A stretch of DNA of 64,000 nt, taken from Capronia americana. Its lineage: Eukaryota; Ascomycota; Eurotiomycetes; Chaetothyriales; Herpotrichiellaceae. A model generated the notes under the pieces. It ran no database searches. It was not told the origin of the DNA and saw only the letters and a list, made by a program, of their open reading frames with translations. Of this stretch, positions 22,041 through 34,800 are shown piece after piece; positions within the stretch are counted from its first letter, which is position 1; each line of letters begins with the position of its first letter. The stretch lies in NCBI GenBank assembly GCA_016110215.1, contig JADWQD010000015.1, positions 310,001-374,000 of the forward strand. Direction: 5' to 3'. The position numbers and the translations under genes are program-made.

Positions 22041-24783
22041 ATGTCTGGAATCAATATTTTACGCCGCTTCAGCTGCGCCCGAATCGGTTGTGATCGATCT
22101 TATCTACGCGCAGAACATCTTCGTCGGCATCAGTTAACACGTGAGAAAGAAGTTGGCAGGCCAGAAAATTCACACTAACTACGAGACGCTTCCAGATCAA
22201 AAATCCACATTCAGATGTCAGTTGTGCAATAGACTGTTTAGTCGAAAGTATGTAGCCCAGTCTAAGCACGAGTATCAACTTCTCACAGACATGTCTAGCG
22301 ACCTCCTGCAAGCTCACCTCCGCAGGCACCAGAAGCGAAACCCCCTCCTTTTCGGCTCCTTTGTTGGAGACGACACGACCTCCCCTGATAGTCCCTTATC
22401 CCAACATCATGGCTGGGGAGCCGCCGGGGCAGGGCCTGGTGGTGACAGCAGCGCGATGGAGGATGACTTCGGTCAATCGCAGTTTCTTTTCCCATTTCCT
22501 TATGAAGCCTTCTTTGACAATCTGGATGTTCTTTATCCAGATCTCGCCGAAGATCTTGAGCTCATGCCGGTTTGCACGCCCCGATCGGCCCAACGGAGAC
22601 GAAACGTTCAAAACTGACGAATGTCGTTAGACCGGCAGCTCCATGATCCCCGATTCGAATGCTTCATTACCTATCGACTATGAGCAAGTGTTGGCAGACT
22701 TTCCGGTACGTCCTACGCCCTCAGCGCGGTGGAAAGGAATATTTTAATGGCGGGAAACGCTCACATCTCTAATGCCGAGAAGGAGGTTCGACATCTCCAT
22801 GGGGTTTCAGAGTCGATACTGTTCCGGATATTCAACCGTGGACTGGACTATCTCGACAACAACATGCCCTTTATTCATCGTCTTTCTCTGGATGCCTTGT
22901 CGATTTCCACGTCCACCTTTCTTGCGGTATGTAGCCTTGGGGCTATCGCGCTGAATGAGCATCCTGTCTATTCGGTTGGCGTCGAATTGCACCGGCTGAT
23001 TAGTCAGAGAATCATGTCGGTAAGTGGCAGTGCAGCAACGACTTGAAGTTTGGGCCTAATATATCTTTCAGGTGCTGACGGAGGGATCGGACGTTAATGC
23101 ACAAAAGGTCATGGCTATGTAGATCCCCCCTTTCCATCAGGCTCCCGCCAGAACCAGCCATTTCTCACTGATCGAAGGGTTATCATTGAGCACATCTCCT
23201 CTTATTGTTTAACCCAGGAAGACAACAAATCGGCAGAGATCTTGCATGTGCTTGCCATGACCGTAAGCACCCTCCAGGGATTCTCGCATTCTGCTAACAG
23301 CTGTTCTCAATTTCTAGTTTGCGCGTGGCTTAAAAATTCCCACTGAGGATTCTTACGAGAATACTTTCGGCACGGCTGAAGATCGATGGAAGGAATGGAT
23401 CGGTCGGGAATCGCTCGTCAGGTCAGCATAGCATCCGGCTGATGATTGGATGGGATTAACCCATGATTAGGCTCAAATACTGCATTTTCATTTCTGATGT
23501 CGATTACACCATACACTTCACGCGACCACCGATGGTTTCGTTTGAGTGGTTGAAGCTCCCTCTTCCATGCTCGAAACAACTCTGGCAAACTACCACAGCC
23601 GTGGAATGGGAGAGACTGATACCGGTGTCCCAGAGACAATCTGATGGTCGAGTCATTGCGACGTTCTTCGATGGGATGAAATTGCTGCTGTCCAAAAATA
23701 ACGAAGACAGCACTACTGGTCACCGACAAGTAATGCCAGATGATCATATTAGTCCATTCGCAGTACAGGTCCTGATACATGGCATCGTTCTCGTCATAAA
23801 ACAAGACGTTAGGCAAGTGTTGGGCAATTCCGCCTCTGCCAATCCGACCAACATCAACTTTGGAACTTACAAGAAGTCTCTTAATCGCTGGCTTGACTGC
23901 TTCAATCAGCTATCGAGCCCTGATCGAAGCGGGGAGATGGCACGGAGTGCTTTTATCACCTACCACCTTGCACACCTAATGCTGCACATCAACTTGTCAG
24001 ACTTGGTCATTGCAGCTGGTGATCTTCGAGGTATGGATGGAGAAGGCGAAGCTACACGTGATCGACGAACATTCATACAGTCTGCAAAAAGCGAAAGGCC
24101 TGGAGCGGAGGCCTATCGTTATGCACTAGAAGTTGTGGCCATGTCGTTAGTGGAAAGGGTGCCCAACCCGGTGGCATTCTCGTCTGTCGGCAGCCGCAAG
24201 AAATCATTATCGCCGTTCTGCACCGCATTCGCAGGTTATATCGGAGCTCTGGTTCTGTGGACCGTGCAAATCTCAATGTGCCACAACAGGCCATCTCGTC
24301 GAGAGGATCATTATCTTACCAGGCTGATCAAGCGGGGCGAAGTCGGCCTGGTTTCGCAGAATCGAACGAGGGACGAATGGAACCAAGAAGAGAATTGGTT
24401 TCGAGAACTCCTCAACGTAGAGTCTAGCGCAACCATGCTCAAGGAGAATCAGCCTGAGTACAGGGTTCAGGGAATTCAGAGGCTAGTGCGCCTCGTACAA
24501 CATCGCCTGTCAGGCTCACGCTGGGAAATCGGTAAGTCGTTGGGGGGGTCCCAAATAAAGAATATCGAGTGGACTAATATGACATAGCTCAGGGAGCGCA
24601 GCGAGTTTTGGACTCATTGCTATCAAGTACCTGACCCCGACCAGGCTTTATTCGGCTTGGCTGGCCGTCCTTACAGATATAAATCATCAGTCTCGATTGG
24701 AGGAAATCAAGGAACAACCTATTCTCGAGGCTGCTGAGAGCCATGTATTTGATGTCCTGCGGCTGAAGGGGGCTATCGGATGA
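22041..24783 (+). CDS. C2H2 zinc-finger transcription factor with fungal_trans-type domain
   Basis: Two fingers are assembled from three exons. The first is C-x4-C-x12-H-x3-H (FSCARIGCDRSYLRAEHLRRH); the second is C-x2-C-x12-H-x3-H (FRCQLCNRLFSR then NDLLQAHLRRH). The first intron lies in the linker and the second inside finger 2. Exons: 22041-22140, 22196-22247, 22299-22569, 22631-22705, 22783-23019, then smaller exons near 23072-23405, a long exon from about 23450 to 24531, and 24602-24783. Exons 1-3 and the last join are secure, the middle ones less so. The remainder resembles the fungal regulator middle-homology region (MPFIHR, WKEWIGRES, RPPMVSFEWLKLPLPC). The first seven exons and last exon give roughly 750-800 residues. 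Lying directly after the sugar porter, it may control the mannoside genes, which is inference from position. Confidence 0.82.
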
Positions 24784-25107
24784 TGCAAGTTGCGAGTAGG
24801 GTGGTTAACCCAGGCGTCCGTCATGAGGTCGACCTGGTGGCCTCGCCCCTGGAGCGACGCAGTATGCCGTATAGAAGTGCCGAGTCAGATGATAGCGGCA
24901 ATTGTGCTGTTTGTGAGACGGCGCTGTATGAACGTCCGTCCGCATGATTTCAATGGTCGTCTGGTGCTTGGTTCAACAACTGGGATGTCAAAGATCAGAC
25001 TTTGCCGCGAGGGTACACCATCGCAAAGGTGTGACAAATGGTCTTTCCAACATATTTGTGCGTTGTAAAAGCAAAGCCATTGTGAAAAATTCAGAGTTTT
25101 CCAATAG
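24784..25107. other. convergent 3' spacer
   Basis: 324 bp between the stop codons of two convergent regulator genes. Nothing else is seen; terminators for both should lie here. Confidence 0.4.
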
Positions 25108-26692
25108 CTAGAACATGTGGCTCACATGCATCCAGCGGTCACTCAGGTCCCCCTTCTTAGCTTGCTCCATGGCCCGGATGGCACGCTCAACCTTGCGCTT
25201 CCGACCCATTTGGGCCAGCACATCTAATGCCTCCTGTCGTTGCGACGGTCGAGCATGTGGCGTGGTTGCAACCTTAAACAGCGGCCAGATCAAAAAATGT
25301 ACCATGGCAATGTGACTTGAGTCTTCTTCTTGACTAGGAAAGTCCTTTGGAACACTATCGCAGATTTCTTGACAGATTCCTGTTATGATGCCCGTGCTGA
25401 CCTCCCTCTCAGACAAGTTTCCCAGGCGTTTTGAGTCAGAGAGCGGGATCTGAGCACTGTATTTCCAGATCATCTCGTTCAGGAGAAGGCGCAGGACACG
25501 TACGGAGTTCCAGAGTAGCATGGCCGCCAGACTGGGGTACTGGTGATTGTAGCTATCGTTTTGTGCCCCGCATCGCTGACAGCTTGCAAGTTTGAGCTCG
25601 AACAGGAAATCGGGATGTTGCCTCATATCGTCAATAATGAGCTGTGCCTTCCGATCTATGCTCTGGGCTCGGATGATAACCACGGAGGCATCATTGCAAA
25701 TCCCCCGTTGTAAATGTACCCGTAGGTTAATAAAGTCCTCTATCACAATTTGAAAGAGGAGACGAGGTCTTGAGGCCGGTCCTTCTTTGTCGATCGATTC
25801 GAAGTATTGGCTTAAATCCTCAGGCAACGGGATTCCCTGCTGCAGAGAATGTAAAGTCAGACAAGATAATAGCAGGAGAAATAGCTGTTTTCCAATGCCC
25901 GTGGAGAGCAGTGCGCGATTCCGTGTGGTCAGGATGGTATAGGCTCCAAGGATATGCTTCGTCCAGGCCTGTGTTGAAGCCTCGATGTCACCTGAATTGG
26001 CTTCGAAGAATGCAAGGAGCAAGACCGAAACGACGATATGAGCCGACTTCGCACTTTCACTCTTTTGCAATCCTTTCGCAGTTTCTATCAAGGCACGCCC
26101 GTATTTGGTGTCTGCCCACTGGCCTAACACCGGCTGTCCAGTTTCCGCCGCCAACCTGGACAGTGCGACGGCCTCTAACGACTTCTGTAGTGATTCGTTT
26201 GTGGTAGCGGTGCCATAATAATCCGGCAAGAATTGGAAATGGCTGCCAGCAAGCCCGTTCGTTAACAGAAAATAGACCGCAGCGTTCGTGATATAGTCTC
26301 TTGCACTGAAAACATTGATGAGCAATGGGTCGACTTTGTCCAGCTTTGGCACGACCCTCTGTTCATGCAGCGCCCTGGTGTTGTACACTGGTGAAGGCTT
26401 GACCCTGATTGTGCCGCTGCATTGCCTTTGCTTTTGATTTGGTCCTTGGTTCTGTTGCCCATACCTTTCGATAGTCCTGGCTGTCATGTCACGGAAGATG
26501 GCCGCCACAGAATCTGGGTAGCCCGTACAATTCTGATGGGCTCTTTTGCATTGACCACAGCTGGGGCGCTCTGTATCACACTGGAGAGAAAGTTATTGCC
26601 TTACACAACTATCCGTAAGTCAGGAAATATACCTTGATACGTCTGGAACGGCAACGCTGGCACCCCTTCGAAGGTCGTCCGCAGTAAACCAT
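25108..26692 (-). CDS. Zn2Cys6 transcription factor
   Basis: Two exons, 26692-26633 and 26580-25108, join in phase 0 to 510 residues. The intron falls inside the binuclear zinc cluster, a common position in fungi. The joined cluster reads GCQRCRSRRIKCDTERPSCGQCKR...C, with six cysteines in the usual spacing. The remaining 450 residues are mainly helical and match the general form of fungal transcription factor domain 2 proteins (long helical region with LFQIVIEDFINLRVHLQR and a late SRE/ICDS stretch), with no membrane segment. It should bind CGG-type DNA half-sites in the nucleus. The target genes are unknown. It converges on the C2H2 regulator, so it may belong to the same block or be unrelated. 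Confidence 0.88.
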
Positions 26693-27743
26693 GCCTTGGT
26701 TGTGGCCAGAGCCGAGATTTCAACTCAGTCGCATTTACTCATGCACAGCTAGAGCAGCGCTAAAATGATGAATCTAAATCCTAGGAAGGCCTGAGTTTGG
26801 ACGGTTTGCATCTTCGTGATGGCGATGACATCTAGAAGAGGGTGACTTGCTGTAGGAATAGTCTCATGTACAGAGAGAGTGAGAGGTTGTATTCGTAATT
26901 ATGAAACTCGTAATTATGATGACGCGTAACTCCAGTTGGAGTCACAGGAGTCGCCACCTAATTACAGTGGTCGAATCCCAACAACCTACTTAGGCAAGAG
27001 TCCGTGGCTGATTAGTGGCTCAACTCGAATTCACGCAAGCAAACCGGGAGTCTCGCACGGCTAACGACAGCCAGCAAAACATCCCGTCGGGCGTCTCCTA
27101 GTCTGAGCTTCAGCCAGGCAGTCGGGCCCACCGACGATTTATATTCCGAGTTTGGATCGGCTCAGCCGTACCGGGCTAGCGTCTATCACGCAAGTAGTCA
27201 GGCACAAGATCGCACCAATCGCTTCTTATTGAAGCGTAAGCGAGGTTACGGTCGTCGGGAAGATCCACTCAAGATCCAACCAATAATGCTGGCCAGGAGC
27301 CTTCCGATATTGGTAAGTAAATCGCGATCCAGAACCGCTCTTGATGGTTCCCCTTTGCAGAGAGTTCCACGAGACTGAGCTTCACTTGCCTCGGCCGCGA
27401 CAATGGCAGAATTGAATGGAAAAAACAGTGGCTCAGCCTGGTCAAGGACGCACATGCTTGTTCCGTACTCGGTATTCTTCTCGCTTTGACGAATCTACGG
27501 CTGACATTGAGGGTCGTTAGGGGAACAGAAAGTGCCGCAGCTTGAGATTCATGGCTTCTATTCGGCTGTATGTATATAGAAGACTCCTCCTGCACAGAGT
27601 TATTTGCAGGAGTTCTTGGTACTTGTTATTATCTCGAATCGGGGAGAAGAACAGAACAACATATAGAATCTCTACCGTCTCAACCATCTCAGCCATCAAA
27701 AAGCCTGACCTCTCTTGACAGATTTTTGTGCAAGTTACCCATC
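26693..27743. other. intergenic, promoters of regulator and RTA1 gene
   Basis: 1.05 kb between divergent start codons. A near-duplicated phrase (cgtaattatga, about 26894 and 26909) is the only local repeat noticed. Open frames at 27246-27700 show no protein-like motif. Confidence 0.4.
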
Positions 27744-28775
27744 ATGTTTTCTGCCGTCTGCCTATGTATGTGTTTAGGTGCAATTCAAGCAGACTGACCC
27801 TTGACTGACATCAAACAGCTCCTACCGACCCGAAAAACCAATGGAGCTATTGTCCGTCTGTGGCGGCGGCGGCAGTCTTTGCCATAATATTCCTGCTGAC
27901 GACTTTGGTTCACGTCGTCCAGGCTTTTCGATTTCGCCAGTGGTTCTGCTTGGTTGTGGTTGTGGGTGCACTGTGGGAAACGGCTGCCTACGGCTTTCGC
28001 ATTCTCTCAGCCAGGCATCCCACTCAAAAAGGGTCCTATGATGCTTCTTTCCTGCTGATTCTGCTCGCCCCAATCTGTATCAACGCGTTTGATTACATGA
28101 TCACATCACGAATTGTCAAGGTCTTCCTTCCGCAGGGACGAGTTCTTGGCCTAAAGGGATCAATTCTGGGCAAATTGTTTGTTTGCTTCGATATAATGTG
28201 AGAGTTCTCCTCTTGTCGAGCGACTGATGCAGACAACATCTAACAAGCGCGGCAGTTCGTTTATCGTCCAGATAGGCGGTGGTTTCCTCTCACTCTCAAA
28301 GACACCTAAGACGGCGAAACGAGGCCTTCACATCGTAACAGCAGGTGTTCTCTTCCAAGAAGCACTGATCATCTACTTCTTCTGTCTGACGATGCGCCTG
28401 ATATCCAAGCTCCAAAGGCATATGCTTCCAACCATCACCTACCGGCGAGCAAAGCTGCAAGTAAATGCCGTTCAGCTGTCTCTGCTGCTCATCTCGGTAC
28501 GCCCCAACTATGCCTTGGAGGCACTTTTGGACAGTACTAACATGAATATTCTACAGTACAGAATCATCTACCGGCTTGTCGAATTCACCGCTCCCGAAGG
28601 TGGTTCTCGAAGCAAATACATCGAAGACCACGAATGGTTGGTATACGTTTTTGATGCCGCCCCTATGTTTCTTGCTTTATTGTTGATGAACTTCATCCAT
28701 CCGGGGAAACTGCTCGGGTTGCCATCTAAGCAAACGAATTCCTTCCTACTTCCAACGAGGCAAGATAGCCACTGA
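27744..28775 (+). CDS. RTA1-like seven-TM membrane protein
   Basis: Four exons (27744-27765, 27819-28197, 28256-28496, 28557-28775) join in frame to 286 residues. The first exon is only 22 nt (MFSAVCL plus one base). Seven hydrophobic helices are visible, with family features: a Tyr/Pro-type N-terminus (WSYCPSVAAAAVF), ETAAYGFR in TM2-TM3, LLAPICINAFDYM, FVCFDIISFIVQIGGG (formed across an intron), YRIIYRLVEF followed by an acidic EDHEWLVYVFDA segment, and a terminal HPGKLLG. RTA1-type proteins are linked to lipid/sphingolipid base export and resistance to 7-aminocholesterol or toxic lipids in yeasts; the precise role of filamentous-fungal members is mostly unknown. Confidence 0.9.
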
Positions 28776-29925
28776 CGGACTTTCAAGCAATCGACAATAC
28801 GATCGCAAAATCAAGAAACGGAATTCTCGGAGGGAATTAGATGAAGCAATCGAGGAATAGAGCTAGATCGTCAAACAGTTGGGAAGATGATGTTTGAACA
28901 GACATACGTACTTGGGGTTGCAGTACCAAGAAGTGCATCTCTCCTTGGCCTGAATATTTAATAATGGTGGAGGCCAAAACAATATGCCTCCTCTTCCTAC
29001 TGATCTAATGCTGTCGGATTGCTTGTTCAGATTCATCATGGTATTCTTTTCTGCTGAATTGTACGGCCGTCGTCGGCCAATGGCAGAAGTCTTCACACAA
29101 CTTCTTCATCATCGAACACATTGACGGTGCAAAGTGGTAGTGAACAGATGAAAGCCTTCACATGGAGAAAGGTTGCTCCATGTTAGAATCAAAAAGGGTT
29201 TGAAATCGGTAGCATTGTTAGTTTCCCCAGTAGTTTTGTCTTTCAGAGCGGCCTGGACAACAGCACAGAAGGTTGCTGTCTCTGAGTTCCTTGGAGAGAC
29301 CAATTTATTAATCATAAGCCTGCATTGCGAGTGCATGCCATACCCCTTGCACAAACTTGAAATGCCGTATCTGAGCCACAGTACATACCAAGTAGTGTGG
29401 TATCTGATATTCTACAAAGTTTTGGAGAAATCGCGGCCCCATGACAGGGTGTTCTCCCAAGGCTCCCAACTGCGGTTGGAGCTGTCAATCTGGGTGATAA
29501 TATGTTAGCAGACTCAGAAGAATTTCAAGCTGAACCACATTAATCTCCTGTGAATGCCGCTTCTGGTCAACTGTGCGTGGATTCTCGTTGTTTTCAGGAG
29601 AACAGCATTGTGTTTCTTGGGTCTACTATTACTATGTCATGCCTGAAACAATCTGAGAGCTCAATTGAATGGAGTCAAATCGTACTGACTTGTTGTGCCG
29701 GTAGCATTGCAAGTCTATATGGAATAGGGTGACCGGTGGCGCGCAGGTGCCGACTTGCATACCCAGAATGGAAAAGACCCAGGAGTAAACCCCCTGGATC
29801 TTAAACCCCCTATTCGATGTTGCTTTGACGGAATGATTCAGCCACATGGAAGACCGTATGCACAACGTCATGAAACATCAAGCACGGAGCAGCTAGGTTG
29901 ATACAGGTTGTAGGGCCTTCTCTTG
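28776..29925. other. gene-poor stretch upstream of the tyrosinase remnant
   Basis: 1.1 kb, relatively AT-rich, with only short overlapping frames. If the tyrosinase gene once had its N-terminal half, it should lie at the right end of this stretch. I could not find a recognisable first copper-site His pair there. Confidence 0.4.
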
Positions 29926-30787
29926 CCGTGGCATCGCCATTTTCTCTCCTCTTCGAGCAAGATCTGCGCAATGATTGCGGGTACGCTGGATATCTTCCTT
30001 ACTAGGACTGGTCCAAATGGCTTAAGACCGAAGCGACGTCAACACTTTTCGACGGATCCGAGTACTCACTCTCAGGTGATGGCCAACCACTTCACCAAGA
30101 CATCTATATACTCCCTCCAGGAGGTCCTCGGCCACGTACTCCAATTCTGAGACCCGCCGGAACAGGTGGAGGCTGTGTTCAAGGAGGAGCGTTCGCAAAT
30201 CGAACAATCAGCCTTGACGGCCAGACGTTGGATGACGGAATTACCTATTCTACCCAAATCTTTGATCGGCCTCGCTGCATCAAGCGAGATCTTTATCGTC
30301 CCTCTTTGATTGCCCTACTCCAAAGTCGCGGATCTCCTTGAAAAGCCCGATATTCATGCTTTCCATTTGCTCCTAGATGACCCGACGTCTGGTGCTCATG
30401 GAAACGGTCACATCTTTATCGGCGGAGAAAATCTCGACTTTTACGCTTCACCCAATGATCCCGTTTTCTTCCTCCACCACGCTATGTTGAACCGTGTCTG
30501 GACTATCTGGCAGGGACAAGATCCTGCAAATCGCAATATTGGATTGGACGGCACAGTCACATACATGAATGGTGAGTTCCTTGTGCAAACAGTCCAATCA
30601 ACCTATACCCTCGCATTCTCGGTTCCAAGTCGAGAAGAGAATATGCTAACGCGGTACCTATCTAGTCCCTCCTAGTCCGAACGCAACATTGGATACGATG
30701 CTCGTGTATGGGAACTTAACCCAGGCGGTGCCAATTTCAACCGTTATGTCCCCATTGGCAGGCCCATACTACTACATGTACAGATGA
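29926..30787 (+). pseudogene. tyrosinase (type-3 copper monooxygenase) pseudogene
   Basis: Segments of a fungal tyrosinase appear in order but in different frames. They are the CuA segment PWHRHFL, then LFEQDLRNDCGYAGYLPY in a shifted frame, a TAG (at 30006-30008) replacing the conserved Trp of the PYWDWSKW motif, and about 100 residues of continuing sense ending in RGSP. After another shift comes the CuB region with AHGNGHIFIGG and SPNDPVFFLHHAMLNRVW, then an intact-looking GGTGAG...CTAG intron and a final exon ending in YYYMYR. The N-terminal part with the first CuA histidines is not found. At least three lesions make a working enzyme unlikely. Tyrosinases oxidise phenols to quinones, for example in melanin-like pigments. 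Confidence 0.82.
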
Positions 30788-31870
30788 AGCTGACGACGCA
30801 TATTCCAGAGCGCTGCCAGAGACACCGGTTTCGCGGACCACATGCCGAGAGAAGCATATTCCAAAAGCGGCAAAAGGCCATGGTTGCCTGCATGTAAAGC
30901 TCCGAAGTGTTTGGACAGCGATTCAAGTAATATGGACATTCACTTGGCCTTTCCTCCGGCGGTTCTGGTGTAAGGAGATCCTTGGTGAGCGGACCTCTCG
31001 CCATTTTTGAGCTTGATTGTAGCAAAAGCCTGCAAATAGGCCTTGTTCGTTCCGAATATCGGATATTACACGAACTTGTCGAATGGAACACCATCTCTCT
31101 GAACCTAAAATGCAATGTTGCCGTGATCGACATGCCTGTTCGCTCCTTCCAGCCACATCATGAGGACTTTACATGTACGAGGACACTCATTCACTCATAC
31201 TTATGCCCAGCTGTGCTCTTCCCCGACACTATCCACGAGGCGCGAGGCTGATTCGAAAGTGAACGACTTTGTCTATTGTACATCGTACATCGTACGGGAA
31301 GGTAAGGAAGTACACGACTTCTCCATCTACACTCCTGCTAGCTGCACGCATTTGCATTTGCGTTGAAGATAGGTACAGTGCGAGTGTCTCGTCAATATCT
31401 CTCCTATCTAGTTGTCACCCAGGTGATCGAGATCTTCTCCTGATGTTGCGCGTTTCTAAACGCAGCCCTGGGCCAACCCTCTGATGCGGGAGAGTCGATG
31501 AGATCAAGATACTATGATAGATGATAGATACCACATTTCTATATACCTGCTTTGAACTGAAACTAGTTGGTAGCATCAATTAAGACCGGATTTTCAGAGA
31601 ACTGATGGGGGTATATGATCAAAGATCGCCAGAAGCAGGGCCAGATTCCTCCAGCCTTATAACTCCGAATAGAGCGGTGCAGAGCCTGCATGCCATTCCT
31701 ACGCCGCCGTATGCTGGATGAGTCAATGAGATTGTAGAGAGCGTGAAGTGGTGTGTGAATCCGTGTGGGTTGAAACTTTCCCACCCATCTGGTCGTTATT
31801 TGTCCAACATAACAGACAACCCTATGGGGTACCATAAGTCAATCGCAGAATCCTAGGACTGAATTCCATG
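30788..31870. other. intergenic, no supported gene
   Basis: 1.08 kb. A minus frame covering 30744-31133 and small frames up to 31835 lack family features. A short repetitive piece (gatagatgatagata at about 31516) is present. Confidence 0.4.
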
Positions 31871-34800
31871 TCAGCCCCAATTCCTCCTCGTCCCTATTAC
31901 AGCCAAAACCACGGCGAGCGCAATAACCACAACGCCAACGAAACACATCCAACGGTTGAGATTTCTCCACCACCTCGCATTTTGGAATCTGAGCTCTGCC
32001 ACACCGGCGTGGTGTCGTTCCAGACGGAGCTTGGCTAGTACGTCAAGAGAGCCTGATTCCCAATCTGGATCTTGTGACGGGCGCGAGCTACGCTGGATTT
32101 GGGAGTCTCGGATTGATTGCGTGTGATATTGTTGAGGAGGATAAGACCGTCGCTGGGTTTGTGATTGACGCCTTTGCTGTCGGGATTCGCGGAGGACTTG
32201 TTTCTCAAGGTCACCGAAACTATCTGGCCGTTTTGGAAGAGGGAGGAAAGCAGCGATGAACCATGTCAGGGGAATAAGGAATCCCGTGGTGAAAGCGAGA
32301 ACCTGAACGGAGCGGAGATCGAGATGGAACGTTGAATCTGGTTTGTCGCCGTCATTGGTGGTGAGTTCAGGGACGCCGGTCGTCCAGCGTGCTTTCGAGT
32401 TGAAGGGGAATCCGAAACCACGGGACACAGAGGAACCGGTGTTCAGCCGGGCGTCGTGATGGAGATGAGGAGATGAGGACCACCGATGCCATGATCTGCG
32501 CAATTCGTTACCGCCAGGATGGTATATGACGGATTGGTTCTGCGAGTCGGAGCCAGAGCCACTGTAGGTATAGGAGTGGTGATGGATCGTGTAGCTTGAA
32601 CCCCTTCCATCTTCATGCGGTTGCTCGTGTATCTCGACGACGCCAGCCCAGTGGGCACGAGGGTCGAGAGGAGGCAAGGGCATCGAGACCGCTCTGCTGT
32701 GCTGCCCTGCCGGTAATTCGTAGATTCGGGGCTGCTGGTATGATTGCCGTCGTGCTCCATGTGCGAATGCGTGCGCTACTGATGGCGGGGGAGAGAGAAG
32801 TTTAGTAGCTGGATTTGATACAAGCGGCCCGACTCCGGGGAGAATGTGAGATTTCCTGGCGGCGAGTTTCGGTCTCTTGGGGCGAATAAGATCACCAAGA
32901 CGATCGCTCATACTCTGATGAATGTTGCGAAGGCTGGGGTTTCCGTTCGATTTGGTTGTTTCGGGGCGAGAAGCTGCTGGGGTCAGAGTCGAGACCGGAA
33001 TCGGTGCTTGCCTCGCGGCCAGCGACCGTAAACTCAAATATGATCCGCTAGGATATAGATAATGAAAAGAATCTGTGTACATGCCGGAATAATATCTCCG
33101 GGCCCACGTAGGAACTTGAGCGGCGCTGATTATACTGCTGGAAGAAGAGCTGGGACGAAGGAAACTGTTTTGTCGTAACTGCGTAAATGATCTCATGGAA
33201 TTAAGTCGCGTTGTAGATTGTTGGGCTGAATTGGTCCCCGATGAAGACCCACCCAGGTGGCTACCGCTCCGGACCGGTCGGAGAGGTGGTGATCTATATG
33301 CATATTCTGATAATGGGAGGGCAGAAACTTCGTCCGAGGCTTCGTGGTGGTGAGGATCGATGGAATTATGGTCGCATTGGCACTCGCAATCACATTGTGA
33401 CTCAGTTGCCGTCTCTGGGCGCGGATCTGGAACAAGATGAATTTGGGTCTGGTTCGCGGACTCATTGATGATGTATATTGATGCTGGTGCTAGATCGTCC
33501 GAGTTGAGATATTCGTCTAGATCTGGAGCGGAAGAGAGCTCGCTGATTTCGCTGATTTCGCTGATGGGCCTCGACCTCGACCAGGAGCCTTCGGATGGTA
33601 CTGCTGAAAGTGTAGAAGAAAATCGTGGTGCCGAGCCTTCTGTAGACATCGATCTAGAGATCCGTTTCGGAACACTGATGCCGATATGCTGGCTGGGAGG
33701 TGGAGCGCGGACGACCGGATATTGAATCCTGGGCGGACTGGAGCTTAGGGCAGCCTGAAGACTCGAATGGGTTTCGGCGACGGAGCTGGAATCTGAGGAA
33801 GGGTCATCCCGGCCCAGGACTCGAACTACTGGACTCGATTCATCGACGACGCTACTTTGCTGAATGCTTTGTGGTGCTGAAGACGGAAGGCCGGGGTTGA
33901 CAGGCGAGCTTGTGCCGGCCGCCGACGTGTCTATGTAGCGATTGGTGGGAGGACTCGATGCAAGAGGATTTCTTGCTCCTATCCTCTCAGCGAAAGATCT
34001 CCCTCCCGCGGTATCAGCTCTTTTCCGTTTTCCCAGAGAAATAGACGAGGACGATCGTGATCGCAAGGAATAATCCGACTGTGCCTTCCGGGCTGTCGCT
34101 GGGGAATGCTCTGGCGAAGAGGTTCCCAATTTTAGTACATTTGGACTCGATACCGGCTCGCTGTCACCAAACTGCTCGGTACTAGACGTGTGGGCAAGGC
34201 GGACCACGTTGGGACTCGAGGACTGGTCGGTGCTTGGGAACTCTTCCGTACTGGAGGTGTGCGCAAGACGGACGAGATTGGGACTTGAGGAGTTTTCAGC
34301 TGAGCTTGTGCTCGGCGGGTCTTCAAAGGCTTCCAGCAGTGGACTATTCAGGTCTTTAAATGCTGGAGGCCGCGGACTTGAGGTAGCGCCCAGAACATTG
34401 TAGTTTGGGCTCGAGGTCACAGTAGCATCTTCAGCTATGGACGTGAAAGAGTTTCGCGACGAGATCCTCTTCACAGCGTGGCCCCCTGAGGGCAAAGTCG
34501 GTAGCAACGCCAAATCATCATTCGAAATCTGATGCAGTGATTCCCAAGCATATCTCCCAGACAAGCTCTCGCTCGAGCTGATGCTTCTCAACCGTAATGA
34601 ACTGGCCGTGCTTGGGCGAAGAGGCGGTGATGTTGCCGTGGAGGGACGAGAAGTGTCGTCTGCCTGGGATTCATACAGATCTCTTAAAGCTTTGACCGAT
34701 CGCTTTAGCCTGACAGTAGGCTGTGAGCCCCTCGAACTCCGCGAGACGCTGCTCGTGCCTGCGTCGCTGTCGGAGAGAAATCCAAACGTATCGCTGAGTG

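Noticed and set aside
26968..26980. tRNA B-box-like sequence (gtggtcgaatccc)
   Set aside because: One base short of the consensus, and no matching A box, anticodon stem or acceptor stem could be folded by eye.
30744..31133. 129-codon minus frame after the tyrosinase remnant
   Set aside because: No protein-like pattern and partly antisense to the last tyrosinase exon.
28776..31870. Transposon or RIP-mutated repeat island
   Set aside because: One TpG-to-TpA stop is not enough; no terminal repeats, target-site duplications or transposase motifs were found.
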